Part shown: positions 7,822 to 16,928 of the stretch, one piece after another
Numbering within the stretch: the first letter of the stretch is position 1
Layout: each line of letters starts with the position of its first letter
Source of the DNA: Rhizobium tibeticum
Lineage (GTDB): Bacteria > Pseudomonadota > Alphaproteobacteria > Rhizobiales > Rhizobiaceae
Direction of reading: 5' to 3'
Length of the DNA: 52,991 nt
Assembly (NCBI RefSeq): GCF_900110205.1
Contig: NZ_FOCV01000038.1
Span: 1-52,991 of the forward strand
Program-made: the position numbers and the translations under genes
Notes under the pieces: model-generated
Seen by the model: the letters and a program-made list of their open reading frames with translations, nothing else
Databases searched by the model: none
Told to the model about the DNA's origin: nothing

Positions 7822-9570
7822 TCAGGAGTCGACGCTGGAGGGCTGATCGCGCTTCTGCCGCATGACGTTCATTTCTGTTCGTTCGCGTGCCATTTCGCTG
7901 ACGGCCTGACGCAAAACCGGATGCTTTGCCGTGAACATGTTGAAATCGCGCCTTTCCAGCACAAAGAACTGGCAGAAATCCACGGCGACGACGTCTGCTG
8001 TGCGGCGTCCGCCACTGAGCAGCGCCATCTCGCCGAAGAAAGCGCCAGGGTCCAGTCGGATCGGCTCACCCGCCAGCTGCACCTCCACCGCCCCTGACGA
8101 CAGGAAGTACATGCCATCGCCTCGGTCGCCCTTGCGCATCACGCGCTCGCCGGGCAAGGCAGATTTCGGCTGGAAGAGGAGCAGCAATTCCTCCTGCGAA
8201 TCCTCGTCCACGTTGGCAAACAGTGGAAAGGTTTCGATAAGCTCTTGTATCTCGAGCTGATGCTTGCGCTCGCGGGCTTCGTTGATCGCCCGGATCTTTT
8301 CAAGTTCGCGGCCGAGTGCCTCATGCCGGCGGCGGCCGAAATGATTGCTGAGGGCCGGCCATCTGGTGTGCACCTGGGTGTGTAGCGCTTCGGCGCCCAT
8401 GCAGACGAGCGGATTGAGCGTGATCGAAATGATCGCGGACGCGAGGATGATATCCTGCCCGTCATTCGGCAGCAATCCGAGGGAAACGCCGAGACTGGCA
8501 AGAATGAACGAGAATTCGCCGATCTGCGCCAGTCCGCCTGATACGGTCAGCGCCATTCCGATCGGATAGCGAAGCATCACCACGATGAGGAAGGAGATGA
8601 TGGTCTTGCCGACGATAATCAACGCCAGTGCGCTGATCACAGCCATCGGCTGGCGCACCAGAATAGAAGGATCAAACAGCATGCCGACAGAGACGAAGAA
8701 TAGCACTGAAAAGGCATTTTGAAGCGGCAGCGAATCGGCAGCGGCCCGATGGCTGAGGTTGGATTCGCTCATTACCACGCCGGCGAAAAAAGCGCCGAGT
8801 GCGAACGAGACGCCGAAGATTTGCGCGGAGCCGAATGCGATGCCAAGCGCTATGGCGAGGACCGTCAACGTGAAGAGTTCGCGTGAACCGGTTCTAGCGA
8901 CCAGCGTCAGGAGCCAAGGGACGATCTTTGGTCCGAGAAAGATCGCCATGACCGCAAAAGCGCCGACTTTCAGAAGTGTCAACGCTATCGTCACGGGAAG
9001 CGGCAGCCCGGCGCCTTGTGCAATACCGCTGGCGGCATGGCCGCCGAGCAATTCGGCAACGGCGGGCAGAAGCACCAATGCTAGAACCGTGGCAAGGTCT
9101 TCGACGATCAGCCAGCCAACGGCCACGCGGCCGCTGGCCGAGTTGAGCAGGTTCCGCTCCTCCAAGGCTTTCAACAGCACAACCGTGCTTGCTACCGACA
9201 GGCTGAGGCCGAAGACGATCCCCGCACCCAGGCCCCAGCCCCACCATCTGACGAGCCCGACACCGAGCAGCGTGACGACAACGATCCGCGCGATCGCGCC
9301 CGGCACGGCGATCCCGCGCACCGCGAGCAGATCGGCGGTGGAAAAATGCAAGCCAACGCCGAACATCAGCAGGATGACGCCCATCTCTGCCAATTGACTG
9401 GCAAGCCCGGCGTCGGCGACGAAGCCGGGCGTCATCGGCCCCATGGCGATACCGGCCAACAAGTATCCGACAAGCGGCGGCAGACGCACTCGATCGGCGA
9501 TATAGCCGAGTATCGCCGCGCAGACGAAACTCACGGCAACTGTGGCAATAAGCGATACTTCCTGATGCAC
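7822..9570 (-). CDS. CPA2 cation:proton antiporter with C-terminal cyclic-nucleotide-binding domain
   Basis: 582 residues. The N-terminal about 390 are a Kef/NhaP-like Na+/H+ exchanger fold with roughly 12 membrane segments (start HQEVSLIATVAVSFV, LPPLVGYLLAGIAMGP, GWLIVEDLATVLALVLLP with the antiporter Asp). A linker helix (ALGRELEKIRAINEARERKH) leads to a cyclic-nucleotide domain (about 455-570) with FGEMALLSGGRRTADV, a phosphate-binding cassette retaining Glu and Arg. Instead of the RCK/TrkA-N domain usual in KefB/C, gating would be by cAMP or cGMP. Start is GTG 9570. 224 bp upstream hold no gene but include an 8-bp stem hairpin (9705-9726). Confidence 0.9.
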   Translation of the reverse strand: MHQEVSLIATVAVSFVCAAILGYIADRVRLPPLVGYLLAGIAMGPMTPGFVADAGLASQLAEMGVILLMFGVGLHFSTADLLAVRGIAVPGAIARIVVVTLLGVGLVRWWGWGLGAGIVFGLSLSVASTVVLLKALEERNLLNSASGRVAVGWLIVEDLATVLALVLLPAVAELLGGHAASGIAQGAGLPLPVTIALTLLKVGAFAVMAIFLGPKIVPWLLTLVARTGSRELFTLTVLAIALGIAFGSAQIFGVSFALGAFFAGVVMSESNLSHRAAADSLPLQNAFSVLFFVSVGMLFDPSILVRQPMAVISALALIIVGKTIISFLIVVMLRYPIGMALTVSGGLAQIGEFSFILASLGVSLGLLPNDGQDIILASAIISITLNPLVCMGAEALHTQVHTRWPALSNHFGRRRHEALGRELEKIRAINEARERKHQLEIQELIETFPLFANVDEDSQEELLLLFQPKSALPGERVMRKGDRGDGMYFLSSGAVEVQLAGEPIRLDPGAFFGEMALLSGGRRTADVVAVDFCQFFVLERRDFNMFTAKHPVLRQAVSEMARERTEMNVMRQKRDQPSSVDS

Positions 9571-9794
9571 GCGTGCACTTTCCCTCTTGGCGGGCGCAGT
9601 TTGGCCGAAACGCCCGAGAAATTAAACAGTTGATTTGCAACGCCCGGCCAATTGATGGGTCGGGCGAGATTGCGGCGGCAATGCTGCGAGGGATTGGACG
9701 CACAAGCGTTGCGTTGGAGCAACGCTCCTCTTCGGAACAGCGCTGGTAAGTCCCCGAAATTGCAGGTGAACCGCTATACAGTCCATCAGAGGAA

Positions 9795-10979
9795 TTGCAT
9801 ATTTCCGTCACTGAATATCCGTCCAAGCCGAATGCATATGGGGCCGAATTGACTGATACTGCTGATGGTTCATATGTTTCTGCCCGGCCTGCCACGCGGC
9901 TAAGCACACTCCTGCCGATCCTTCTGGTGGCAACATACTTCACCGCCAGCTTCATTCTTAGGCTCTTGCGTGGTGGTGATCTGGCGTCCGACGAGGCACA
10001 ACAAGTTGCGTTCTCGCATGCGTTGCAGCTGGGATACGGCGATCAGCCGCCGCTCTACAACTGGCTGTTCTACTGTTTTGGCAAGATCTTCGGCGTGTCG
10101 GTCGACACACTCGCCTTCCTGAAAAATGCCACGCTGCTGGTGAGCTGCATCTTTCTCGGCTTGGCGGCGCGCAAAGTGGCGGGGGGGCGCGACACTGCTT
10201 GGATCTCCGTCCTCGGCCTGCTCAGCCTGCCCGCGATCTTTCTGCTCTCCCAGCGGGATTTGACTCATAGCGTTGGCGCCTTCGCCGTCGTTGCATTCTT
10301 CCTGTACGTGCTGGCACGGATGGCGGAACGGCCATCGGTCGGCAACTATGCGCTTCTCGGTGCGGCTGCCGGCATGGGATTCCTCGCAAAGTACAATTTT
10401 GCGATCATTCCCGTCGCGACGGTTATTGCACTCCTGCTCGAACCTGGACTGCGGCGATTGGTGCTCACCTGGCGGCTGGCGGTGACCATCGCAGTTGGTC
10501 TCGTCGTTGCTGGTCCGCATGTCTATTGGGTCGTTACCCATCTCGATACGGCAACTGGCGACACGCTGACGAAGATGCGGGCTGCAACGAGCAACGAGGC
10601 TCCCAGCCAACTGAGGGCTGCCTGGCAGTTGCTGGCATCGATTGTCAAATGCTCCGCATTAACGCTCGCTGTCTTTGCCGTCGTCTATCGGGGTCATATC
10701 CGCACGATCTTCGCCGCGACCAGCCAATGGACACGCGTGATCGGCCGAATGCTTGTCATCAGCATGATTCTGGTCTTCGTGATCATGCTCGCCGTCGATG
10801 CGACGTTGATGCGTCCGAAGTGGATCTCGATCTTCTTCGTGGCTTTCCCGCTCTATCTGGCGTTCAAGGTCGATGCGGCAGGTGTTCACGTCCCCGGCGC
10901 AATCGGGAAGCTTACCATGCTCGTCGGGGCGCTGATCTTCGTTTTCCTGGGCGTCGTTTTCGCTGCGAGTTTCCACTGA
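9795..10979 (+). CDS. Glycosyltransferase family 39-like membrane protein (ArnT/PMT type)
   Basis: 394-residue polytopic protein. After a polar N-terminus (about 35 residues), LLRGGDLASDEAQQVAFSHA gives the early periplasmic loop with the acidic pair typical of GT39/GT83 enzymes, and GYGDQPPLYNWLFY the conserved PPLY motif; about nine further membrane segments follow. Such enzymes transfer a sugar from a polyprenyl-phosphate carrier to lipid A, protein or glycan on the periplasmic side. Start uncertain: TTG 9795 is the best in-frame choice, but the AGAGGA upstream is only 1 bp away. No partner genes adjacent. Confidence 0.83.
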   Translation: MHISVTEYPSKPNAYGAELTDTADGSYVSARPATRLSTLLPILLVATYFTASFILRLLRGGDLASDEAQQVAFSHALQLGYGDQPPLYNWLFYCFGKIFGVSVDTLAFLKNATLLVSCIFLGLAARKVAGGRDTAWISVLGLLSLPAIFLLSQRDLTHSVGAFAVVAFFLYVLARMAERPSVGNYALLGAAAGMGFLAKYNFAIIPVATVIALLLEPGLRRLVLTWRLAVTIAVGLVVAGPHVYWVVTHLDTATGDTLTKMRAATSNEAPSQLRAAWQLLASIVKCSALTLAVFAVVYRGHIRTIFAATSQWTRVIGRMLVISMILVFVIMLAVDATLMRPKWISIFFVAFPLYLAFKVDAAGVHVPGAIGKLTMLVGALIFVFLGVVFAASFH

Positions 10980-11046
10980 GGGCGCCATGTGACGCGGTGC
11001 TCCGGCCGATGGAGTGAAACGCGATCAGATCAGGGTTTGTTGTCGG

Positions 11047-11131
11047 TGGTGCCCCATGCCGGGGTCGAACCAGCACTTCTTTCGAAACTCGATTTTGAGT
11101 CGAGCGCGTCTACCAATTCCGCCAATGGGGC
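11047..11131 (-). tRNA. tRNA-Leu (anticodon CAA)
   Basis: Read on the minus strand, acceptor arm GCCCCAT (11131-11125) pairs with ATGGGGC (11057-11051), followed by discriminator A and an encoded CCA (11049-11047). The anticodon stem CTCGA/TCGAG holds loop CTCAAAA, giving anticodon CAA. A long variable arm (class II) and GGTTCGACCC T-arm are present. 85 nt in total. It decodes UUG codons. Confidence 0.96.
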
Positions 11132-11218
11132 AACGGATACCGACGAGGCGGCTGTCTAGCATGCGTTCGCCCGCGCGCGCAAGACGGCGGGCGAAGTTCT
11201 CGGCTTGATTTATTGGAG

Positions 11219-11246
11219 TTTCCGGCCTGCCGGCTGCGGCCGGAAA
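11219..11246. terminator. Hairpin at the end of the MFS gene
   Basis: TTTCCGGCC (11219-11227) pairs perfectly with GGCCGGAAA (11238-11246) around a 10-nt loop. It lies just past the stop codon of the minus-strand MFS gene, but no T-run follows, so it may be a weak or Rho-assisted terminator or an RNA-stabilising hairpin. Confidence 0.4.
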
Positions 11247-11251
11247 CGGCA

Positions 11252-12550
11252 TCAATGCGCGCCGGCGGCGGCGGGCTGATGGAGGCCCGACTTCTTCAGC
11301 GTGATCGCGAGGATCGAGGCGAGCAGGCAGAAGGCGCCGGCGATGAAGAAGGCGGGCAGATAGCTCTGCAGTTCCGTGCGCGACCAGCCGGCGCCATAGG
11401 CGGCGGTTGCCGCTCCCAGCTGATGGCCGGCGAAGACCCAGCCGAAGACGATGCCGGCTTTTTCGCGTCCGAAGCGGTCGGCGGCAATCTTGACGGTTGG
11501 CGGCACGGTGGCGATCCAGTCGAGGCCATAGAATACGGCGAAGATCGACAGGCCGTAGAAGCTGAAGTCGCTGAAGGGCAGGAACAGCAGCGAGAGGCCA
11601 CGCAGACCATAGTACCAGAAGAGCAGCCAGCGATTGTCGAAGCGGTCCGAAAGCCAGCCGGAGCCGATCGTGCCGAAGAAATCGAAGATGCCCATCACGG
11701 CAAGCACGCTAGCGGCAGCCACCGGCATGATGCCGAAGTCACCGCAAAGCGTGACGAAATGCGTCTGGATCAGACCGTTGGTGCTGAGGCCGCAGATGAA
11801 GAAGGTGGCGAACAGGATCCAGAAGGTCGAAGTGCGGGAAATTTCCTTGAGAACCGTGATCGGGGCCGCGAGCATCGCCAGCAGGCCGGACTGCGCCGGC
11901 GGCGGCGGGGTAATGTGTTCTTCGCCGAATGCCGGCAGGTCGAGGTCGGAAGGGCGGTCGCGCATGAAAGCCAGCACGATGAGGGCGGCCAACATGATCA
12001 TGCCGCAGACCAGAAAGACCGTGGCGCGCCAGCCGTAGCGTTCCGTCAATTCGGCCATCAGCGGCAAGAAGACCAACTGCCCGGTCGCCGAGCTCGCCGA
12101 CAGCATGCCGACCACGAGGCCGCGATGCTTGGTGAACCAGCGGGCGGATACGGTCGCGGCGAGCACCATTGCGGTCAGCCCAGTGCCGAAGCCGACGACG
12201 ACGCCCCAGAGCAGAAGCAGCTGCCAGAGCTGGTTCATGAAGAGCGAGCCGACGAAGCCGCTGCCGATCAGGGCCATGGCGAAGACGATGACCTTGCGGA
12301 CGCCGAAATAGTTCATGAAGGCGGCGGAGAACGGTCCCATCAGGCCGAACAGAATGAGTCGGACGGCGAGTGCAGAGGATATCTGCGAGGTCTCCCAGCC
12401 GAACTCGTCCTGAAGCGGCTTGATGAGGACGCCGGGGGCGCCCATCGCGCCGGCGGTCACCAGCATGGTGAGGAAGGTTGCTGCGACGACCACCCATCCA
12501 TAGTGGATGTTGCGTCGCGCCAGCGATGAGGCAAGTGCAGTCGATACCAT
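11252..12550 (-). CDS. MFS transporter
   Basis: 432-residue major facilitator with about 12 membrane helices in two halves; the N-terminal NIHYGWVVVAATFLTMLV and FGWETSQISSALAVRLILFG segments are typical of the oxalate/formate or monocarboxylate-like MFS group, and GYGVRK-type loop signature appears as NYFGVRKVIV after TM2. Divergent from a TetR regulator 122 bp away, with paired palindromes in between, so it is probably repressed by that regulator and induced by its own substrate. The substrate cannot be told from the sequence; uptake of an organic acid or drug efflux are both possible. Confidence 0.9.
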   Translation of the reverse strand: MVSTALASSLARRNIHYGWVVVAATFLTMLVTAGAMGAPGVLIKPLQDEFGWETSQISSALAVRLILFGLMGPFSAAFMNYFGVRKVIVFAMALIGSGFVGSLFMNQLWQLLLLWGVVVGFGTGLTAMVLAATVSARWFTKHRGLVVGMLSASSATGQLVFLPLMAELTERYGWRATVFLVCGMIMLAALIVLAFMRDRPSDLDLPAFGEEHITPPPPAQSGLLAMLAAPITVLKEISRTSTFWILFATFFICGLSTNGLIQTHFVTLCGDFGIMPVAAASVLAVMGIFDFFGTIGSGWLSDRFDNRWLLFWYYGLRGLSLLFLPFSDFSFYGLSIFAVFYGLDWIATVPPTVKIAADRFGREKAGIVFGWVFAGHQLGAATAAYGAGWSRTELQSYLPAFFIAGAFCLLASILAITLKKSGLHQPAAAGAH

Positions 12551-12595
12551 GGGGCCGTTCCGTCTTGAGTTGTCGGAGACTATCGGAAGCTTTAG

Positions 12596-12638
12596 ATGAT
12601 GCTCATCATAATTGTTGCGTATTGATGATGGACGTCAT
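12596..12638. promoter_or_regulatory. Candidate TetR operators between MFS and TetR genes
   Basis: ATGATG-CT-CATCAT (12596-12609) is a perfect inverted repeat; a second, imperfect copy ATGATGG/ACGTCAT (12625-12638) follows 15 bp later. Both lie between the divergent start codons at 12550 and 12673, where a TetR-type repressor would be expected to control itself and the exporter. Confidence 0.5.
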
Positions 12639-12672
12639 ATAAATTGTCAAGCTGCTAATTGCGGAGAACCGA

Positions 12673-13257
12673 ATGCGGGTCAGCCGAGAGAAATTTGCCG
12701 AGAACCGCGAGAAGATCCTGACGGTTGCGGGCGTGCTGTTTCGCGAAAAAGGTTTCGACGGCATCGGCGTTGCCGAAATCATGAAGGCGGCCGGGATGAC
12801 GCATGGCGGATTCTACGGTCATTTCGAGTCCAAGGAAGAGCTGGCGCTGGAAGTGAGCCGCGCCTTGATCGAGAAGGTGAAAATCCGCTGGAATGAGATC
12901 ATCGCCTCAGCGCCGGAGCGGCCGCTTGATGCGCTGCTCAATCACTATTTGTCGCGTTGTAGCGTCGATGATCCGGGCGGCAGTTGCGTCTTTGCTTCGC
13001 TTGCCCAGGAAGTCAGCCGAAGCCGCGGGCCAGTGCGCGAAGCCTTCAACGATGGGCTTTCAATGCTCGTCGGCATTCTGTCCGAGATCGTTCCCGGCGA
13101 GACTTCGCAGGAGCGGCGCGTGCGGGGTTTTGCGACACTTTCGGCGATGATGGGCGCCGTCGTCCTGGCGCGCGCCGTCGAAAGCCGCGAACTCTCCGAC
13201 AACTTCCTCTATACGACGCGCGATGCGCTTTCTTCCGCGAAAAGGGCTAGCGGTTAG
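12673..13257 (+). CDS. TetR/AcrR family transcriptional regulator
   Basis: 194 residues. N-terminal helix-turn-helix: NREKILTVAGVLFREKGFDG then VAEIMKAAGMTHGGFYGHF and SKEELALEV, a canonical TetR DNA-binding domain (THGGFYGHF is the recognition-helix region, shared with the AcuR/YxaF-like subgroup). The C-terminal ligand domain contains GGSCVFASLAQEVSR, as in the TetR_C_33-like group. Probably represses the divergent MFS gene. Its stop overlaps the convergent methyltransferase gene by 4 bp. Confidence 0.93.
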   Translation: MRVSREKFAENREKILTVAGVLFREKGFDGIGVAEIMKAAGMTHGGFYGHFESKEELALEVSRALIEKVKIRWNEIIASAPERPLDALLNHYLSRCSVDDPGGSCVFASLAQEVSRSRGPVREAFNDGLSMLVGILSEIVPGETSQERRVRGFATLSAMMGAVVLARAVESRELSDNFLYTTRDALSSAKRASG

Positions 13258-14048
13258 CTGCGACGAGCCATCAGGCCGCCGATCTCCACCACCTCCGAGA
13301 ACACACCCTCAGGCGAAAGCTTGAGGAGGGTGCCGCGAAGTTCGGCCTCAAAGGCCGAAGCCCTTTCGCCGAGCGCCTGTGGCGATGTCACCGAGGTCGA
13401 GAAGGCCCGGCCGACGATATCGTCGAGGCCGAGCCTGCGTTCCCTGACAACGGAGGTTCGTTCCAGATCGTTGAAGGGGGAGCGAAGCAGGATGCTTTCG
13501 TGCTCTATCCAGTCCGGCCGCTTCCGCCGTTCGCGATCGGCATTGCGCTCCGGCGCAAAGGTTTCGGCCAGCGTGTTGACCGCCTGCCGCCAGTCCGGTG
13601 TCGAGGAGATATGGCGATCGCCGAACAACACGACGCAGCCGTCGGCGACGGTGATCTCGTCGAGGGCCTTCAGCGTCGCCGAGCGGTCCATCCAGTGAAA
13701 CGAACGCCCCATCACCGTCATCTTGAGCGGCGAGAAGCGCGAATTAAGATCGTAGGACGAGCCTCTGACGAAGGCGATGTCGACACCGGCAGCGGCGGCA
13801 TCGGCCGCAGCGGCCTCCAGCATTTCCGGCTCGGGATCGAGGCCGATCACCGCGGCCTTGGTCAGTCGGGCAAAGGCAATGGCGAGCTGGCCCGGACCGC
13901 AACCGAGGTCGAGCACGCGCTCGCCGACAGAAAGGCCCGCCTGTTCCGCGATCCGCTCGATGAGCCGATCGGGATAGGGAACGCGATAGCGTGTGTAGTA
14001 GGCGGCCGTGGATTGAAAGCGACGCGCCTCGAATGGAATGGTCGTCAT
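13254..14048 (-). CDS. Class I SAM-dependent methyltransferase
   Basis: 264 residues. SAM motif I RVLDLGCGPGQLAIAFARL near residue 45, motif II VIGLDPEPEMLEAA, and the SFHWMDR segment typical of the UbiE/Methyltransf_11 group. N-terminus FQSTAAYYTRYRVPYPDRLI is common in the family. Start ATG 14048 (MTTIPFEARRF); an upstream ATG at 14108 would add 20 non-conserved residues. Small-molecule methylation is likely; substrate unknown. Confidence 0.87.
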   Translation of the reverse strand: MTTIPFEARRFQSTAAYYTRYRVPYPDRLIERIAEQAGLSVGERVLDLGCGPGQLAIAFARLTKAAVIGLDPEPEMLEAAAADAAAAGVDIAFVRGSSYDLNSRFSPLKMTVMGRSFHWMDRSATLKALDEITVADGCVVLFGDRHISSTPDWRQAVNTLAETFAPERNADRERRKRPDWIEHESILLRSPFNDLERTSVVRERRLGLDDIVGRAFSTSVTSPQALGERASAFEAELRGTLLKLSPEGVFSEVVEIGGLMARRS

Positions 14049-14119
14049 GGCGATATCCTTGAACGGAATGCCGGCCGCCGTCTCGACGCCGGCGACCGGT
14101 ATGCTCAAAAATGACCTCG

Positions 14120-15100
14120 TTATTTGAAACCTTCGACCCGGTGGGGAACGTAGGGTTCCTCCAGGGCCACAACATCCTCCGGCGTCAGCTTGACAGACAA
14201 GGCGGCAACCGCGTCTGCCAGCTGATTGGCCTTCGACGCGCCGATGATCGGCGCCGTCACCGGGCCTTTCTGCAGGATCCAGGCCGTGGCGATCTGGGCG
14301 CGGGAGACGCCATGCTTCTCAGCCAGCTTGCCCACAATGCCGATGATGGCGCGGTCGGCGTCTTGCGCCTGCTTGTAGAGCGTCTTGCCGAATTCATCCG
14401 TTTCGCTGCGCACGGTCTTCTCATCCCAGGCGCGCGTCAGCCGGCCGCGGGCAAGCGGGCTCCAGGGGATCACCGCGATCTTCTGATCCTGGCAGAAGGG
14501 CAGCATTTCGCGCTCCTCTTCGCGATAGAGCAGGTTCAGATGATCCTGCATGCTGACGAAGGGCGTCCAGCCATTGGCGCGCGAGGTGTAGAGCATCTTG
14601 GCGAACTGCCAGACATACATGGAGGACGCGCCGATATAGCGCGCCTTGCCTGCCTTCACGACGTCATGCAGCGCTTCCAGCGTTTCCTCGATCGGCGTCG
14701 CATGGTCGAAACGGTGGATCTGATAGAGGTCAACATAGTCGGTGCCGAGGCGACGCAAGCTGTGGTCGATCTCGTCGAAGATCGCCTTGCGCGAGAGGCC
14801 GGCACCGTTCGGACCGGGACGCATGCGGTTGAAGACTTTGGTCGCGAGCACGATGTCGTCCCGCTTGGAAAAGTCCCTTATCGCCCGCCCGACAATCTCC
14901 TCCGAGGAACCATCGGAGTAGGTGTTGGCGGTGTCGAGAAAGTTGATGCCGAGGTCGAGCGCCTGCCTGATCAGCGCGCGGCTGTCTTCCACGCCGAGCG
15001 TCCAGCTGTGGTTGCCGCGGCCAGGCTCACCGAAGGTCATGCAGCCCAGGCAGATTTTCGACACTTCAAGCCCGGTACCGCCAAATTTGACGTAGTCCAT
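14120..15100 (-). CDS. Aldo/keto reductase
   Basis: 326-residue TIM-barrel NADPH oxidoreductase. Catalytic tetrad visible: Asp and Tyr in FLDTANTYSDGSSEE, Lys in VLATKV, His in YQIHRFD. MTFGEPGRGNHSW and the C-terminal ATAWILQKGPVTAPIIGAS cofactor region are typical of the YajO/Tas-like AKR group. Start ATG 15100. Upstream, 184 bp separate it from the divergent acyl-CoA synthetase. The natural substrate is unknown; detoxification of carbonyls is the usual guess. Confidence 0.92.
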   Translation of the reverse strand: MDYVKFGGTGLEVSKICLGCMTFGEPGRGNHSWTLGVEDSRALIRQALDLGINFLDTANTYSDGSSEEIVGRAIRDFSKRDDIVLATKVFNRMRPGPNGAGLSRKAIFDEIDHSLRRLGTDYVDLYQIHRFDHATPIEETLEALHDVVKAGKARYIGASSMYVWQFAKMLYTSRANGWTPFVSMQDHLNLLYREEEREMLPFCQDQKIAVIPWSPLARGRLTRAWDEKTVRSETDEFGKTLYKQAQDADRAIIGIVGKLAEKHGVSRAQIATAWILQKGPVTAPIIGASKANQLADAVAALSVKLTPEDVVALEEPYVPHRVEGFK

Positions 15101-15284
15101 GAAATTGCTCCAAACATCGAACCGTTACCCAGCGCGTCCTTTGATCTAGCGCGGCAAGCGCGAAAGTGTCGGCCACTCACACAAAAGTTTTTGTGACCGA
15201 TCCAAATGCGTCCGGCAGGTCTTGCGCTTGCGCAGGCCGGCTTCCGGGTGTTAGCTGCTGCAGCATTTGACTGGATTTCCGCCG

Positions 15285-16913
15285 ATGAGACTGCCGCAGC
15301 GCGATCGCTACGAAGACCTTTACCGCGATTTTGCGTGGGACGAACCGCAGGAATTCAATATCGGCCGCGCGGTCAGCGACGACTGGGCCGAGCGGGCGCC
15401 GGAGCGTGTCTGCCTCGAGCATTTCAGCCCTGATGGCAATCACCTTTCCATGACCTACCGGGAGCTGGCGGATCGATCGTCATCGCTGGCCAATGCGCTG
15501 GTGTTGCTGGGGTTGAAGAAGGGCGATCGCGTCGCGCTGCTCCTGCCGCAGTCCTTCGAGACGGTCGTCGCGCATGTGGCGATCTACAAGATGGGCGCGA
15601 TCGCGCTGCCGCTGGCGTTGCTCTTCGGCGTCGAAGCCTTGGAGTACCGGCTGCGCACGGCGGGTGCTTCCACCGTTATCACCAATGCATTCGGCCTCGA
15701 GCGCATCAGCCAGATCCGGGAACGGCTGCCTGATTTGGCAGAGGTCATCAGCGTTGACGGCGATGGGCCCGGCGCACGATCCTTCGCGGCGCTGGTGGGC
15801 GCCCATCCGCCAATCTTCGAGGTCGCGAAGACCGCGCCACGTGATCCGGCACTGATGATCTTCACGTCGGGAACGACAGGTCCGCCGAAGGGAGCCCTGC
15901 ACGGCCACCAGGTGCTGGCCGGGCACATTCCGGGGATGCAATTTGCCCATGAGAGCTTCCCGCAGCCGGGAGACAAGGTCTGGACGCCATCCGACTGGGC
16001 GTGGGCCGGCGGCTTGCTGAATGCGCTCCTGCCCAGCCTGCTGCTCGGCGTCCCCGTCGTTTCGTCGCCGGCGCAGAAGTTCGATGCCGACACGGCCTAT
16101 CGCATCATGGCCGAGATGAGGGTGCGCAACGGCTTCATCCCGCCGACGGCATTGCGACTCCTGAAGTCGGTGCCTGATCCACGCTCGAAGTACGACCTCG
16201 TGCTGCGCACGATAGGCTCGGCCGGCGAGTCGCTCGGGGCGGAAACACAAGAATGGGTCAAGCGGACGCTCGGGATTACCGTCAACGAGTTCTATGGCCA
16301 GACGGAGTGCAATTTCGTGCTCTCGTCGAATGCCGCAATCGGTGTCAGCCGTCCCGGCGCAATCGGTCGGCCGGTACCCGGACATCGCGTCGCGATTGTC
16401 AGCGAAACGGGTGAAGAGTTGCCGGTTGGCGAAACCGGGCAGATCGCCATCCGACGGCCGGATCCGGTGATGTTTCTCGGCTATTGGAACGACGCTGCGG
16501 CGACAGAGCGGAAGTTTGCCGGCGACTGGCTGCTGACGGGTGATATCGGGCGCCAGGATAGGGAGGGCTACGTCACCTTCTTCGGGCGGGATGACGACGT
16601 CATCACCTCCTCAGGCTATCGCATCGGGCCGGCGGAAATCGAGGATTGTCTGATCGGCCATCCCGCCGTGCAGCTTGCCGCCGCCGTCGGCAAGCTCGAT
16701 CCTGTGCGCACGGAGATCGTCAAGGCCTATGTCGTGCTGGCGCCGGGGTACGAGCCAAGCGATCGATTGGCCTCCGATATCAGCGAATGGGTAAAGATGC
16801 GGCTCTCCATGCACGAATATCCGCGCGAGGTGGAATTCGTCTCGGAACTGCCGCTGACGACGACAGGCAAGGTGATCCGCCGCATACTTCGCGAGCGCGC
16901 CAGCGCCGGCTGA
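15285..16913 (+). CDS. AMP-binding acyl-CoA synthetase
   Basis: 542-residue member of the ANL superfamily that activates a carboxylic acid to acyl-AMP and then acyl-CoA. P-loop MIFTSGTTGPPKGALHGH near residue 198, core motif NEFYGQTECN, hinge TGDIGRQDREGYVTFFGRDDD, and C-terminal catalytic Lys in PLTTTGKVIRR. The layout is closest to acetyl-CoA synthetase-like/medium-chain enzymes. Start at ATG 15285 (MRLPQRDRYEDLYRDF) in preference to TTG 15267. Only 15 bp separate its stop from the convergent acetyltransferase gene. Confidence 0.92.
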   Translation: MRLPQRDRYEDLYRDFAWDEPQEFNIGRAVSDDWAERAPERVCLEHFSPDGNHLSMTYRELADRSSSLANALVLLGLKKGDRVALLLPQSFETVVAHVAIYKMGAIALPLALLFGVEALEYRLRTAGASTVITNAFGLERISQIRERLPDLAEVISVDGDGPGARSFAALVGAHPPIFEVAKTAPRDPALMIFTSGTTGPPKGALHGHQVLAGHIPGMQFAHESFPQPGDKVWTPSDWAWAGGLLNALLPSLLLGVPVVSSPAQKFDADTAYRIMAEMRVRNGFIPPTALRLLKSVPDPRSKYDLVLRTIGSAGESLGAETQEWVKRTLGITVNEFYGQTECNFVLSSNAAIGVSRPGAIGRPVPGHRVAIVSETGEELPVGETGQIAIRRPDPVMFLGYWNDAAATERKFAGDWLLTGDIGRQDREGYVTFFGRDDDVITSSGYRIGPAEIEDCLIGHPAVQLAAAVGKLDPVRTEIVKAYVVLAPGYEPSDRLASDISEWVKMRLSMHEYPREVEFVSELPLTTTGKVIRRILRERASAG

Positions 16914-16928
16914 GACCGTTTGGCGTGA

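Noticed and set aside
11047..11131. tRNA-Leu as an integration site for a genomic island
   Set aside because: No second copy of the tRNA 3' end, integrase or phage gene was seen nearby; the accessory genes that follow look like ordinary chromosome.
11213..12529. Long plus-strand frame opposite the MFS gene
   Set aside because: Translation is a Glu/Arg/His-rich string without domain features; the minus strand encodes a clear 12-helix transporter.
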